Of a stretch of 45,344 bases of DNA, positions 45,300 to 45,344 are shown piece after piece. How positions within the stretch are numbered: position 1 is the first letter of the stretch; every line of letters starts with the position of its first letter. The notes under the pieces were generated by a model. The model worked only from the letters and a program-made list of their open reading frames with translations, was not told where the DNA came from and did no database searches. The translations under genes and the position numbers were made by a program. The DNA lies in assembly GCA_020441905.1 (NCBI GenBank), contig JAGRLG010000034.1:1-45344 (forward strand). The letters run 5' to 3'. The stretch comes from Rhodobiaceae bacterium (GTDB lineage Bacteria > Pseudomonadota > Alphaproteobacteria > Rhizobiales > NORP267).

Positions 45300-45344
45300 C
45301 TATTCGATGATGGTGGCGACGACGCCCGCGCCCACCGTGCGCCC
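45300..45344 (-). CDS. tuf: Elongation factor Tu, C-terminal end only
   Basis: Only the last 14 residues are inside the window: the frame reads GRTVGAGVVATIIE and then TAG, the conserved end of EF-Tu, the GTPase that brings aminoacyl-tRNA to the ribosome. tuf directly upstream of rpsJ is the usual str-S10 arrangement. Confidence 0.9.
   Translation of the reverse strand, partial: GRTVGAGVVATIIE

Noticed and set aside
30761..45344. Absence of rpsD and rpmJ as a sign of gene loss
   Set aside because: These genes are normally elsewhere in alphaproteobacteria, so their absence here is expected.

Overview
This window is a chromosomal segment from a GC-rich alphaproteobacterium. The gene content and order point to that class: the S10-spc-alpha ribosomal protein cluster lacks rpsD and is followed by a Do-type protease, rarA, crcB, rluC, a HAD phosphatase and an ATP12-type F1-ATPase chaperone. 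Separate genes for biotin-dependent propionyl-CoA and methylcrotonyl-CoA carboxylase subunits, and an N-terminal motif typical of alphaproteobacterial proteins at 20542, fit the same class. I cannot name the genus. I see no insertion sequence, prophage, CRISPR array or toxin-antitoxin locus; this is core-genome DNA.

Positions 1-9292 (all minus strand): leucine catabolism genes, namely mccB (cut by the window edge), isovaleryl-CoA dehydrogenase and a LiuR-like MerR regulator. They are interleaved with a glutathione transferase, a TrkH potassium channel, a rhodanese, a 34-codon membrane protein gene with its own promoter and terminator, an MscS channel, a YdcF/ElyC envelope protein and a RidA protein. 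Positions 9407-13069 (minus): an overlapping aminotransferase/dehydrogenase pair resembling GnnB/GnnA (UDP-GlcNAc3N synthesis), preceded by a possible leader peptide, and the Mg2+ channel MgtE.

Positions 13268-17080: a secreted polysaccharide deacetylase (+), tRNA-Leu(GAG) (-), a stand-alone FliN-like domain protein (-), lipB (+), and a cfa-acyP operon (-) whose end overlaps lipB convergently. Positions 17179-23953: propionyl-CoA carboxylase pccA and pccB (both -), separated by an EamA transporter and an unrecognised membrane protein (both +) and a cysteine-rich secreted YARHG-type protein (-).

Positions 24057-30577 (minus): a compact degP-rarA-crcB-rluC-eamA-HAD-atp12 run, almost entirely coupled by 4-bp stop/start overlaps. 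Positions 30685-45344 (minus): a strong rho-independent terminator ends the ribosomal cluster, which reads tuf (C-terminal end only), rpsJ, rplC, rplD, rplW, rplB, rpsS, rplV, rpsC, rplP, rpmC, rpsQ, rplN, rplX, rplE, rpsN, rpsH, rplF, rplR, rpsE, rpmD, rplO, secY, adk, rpsM, rpsK, rpoA, rplQ.

No gene-free stretch exceeds 300 bases; the largest is the 298-base divergent region at 19195-19492. The least explained elements are the 34-codon gene with an operator-like palindrome, a 24-bp dyad between pccB and the YARHG gene, the putative leader peptide before the GnnA-like gene, and the unrecognised membrane protein.
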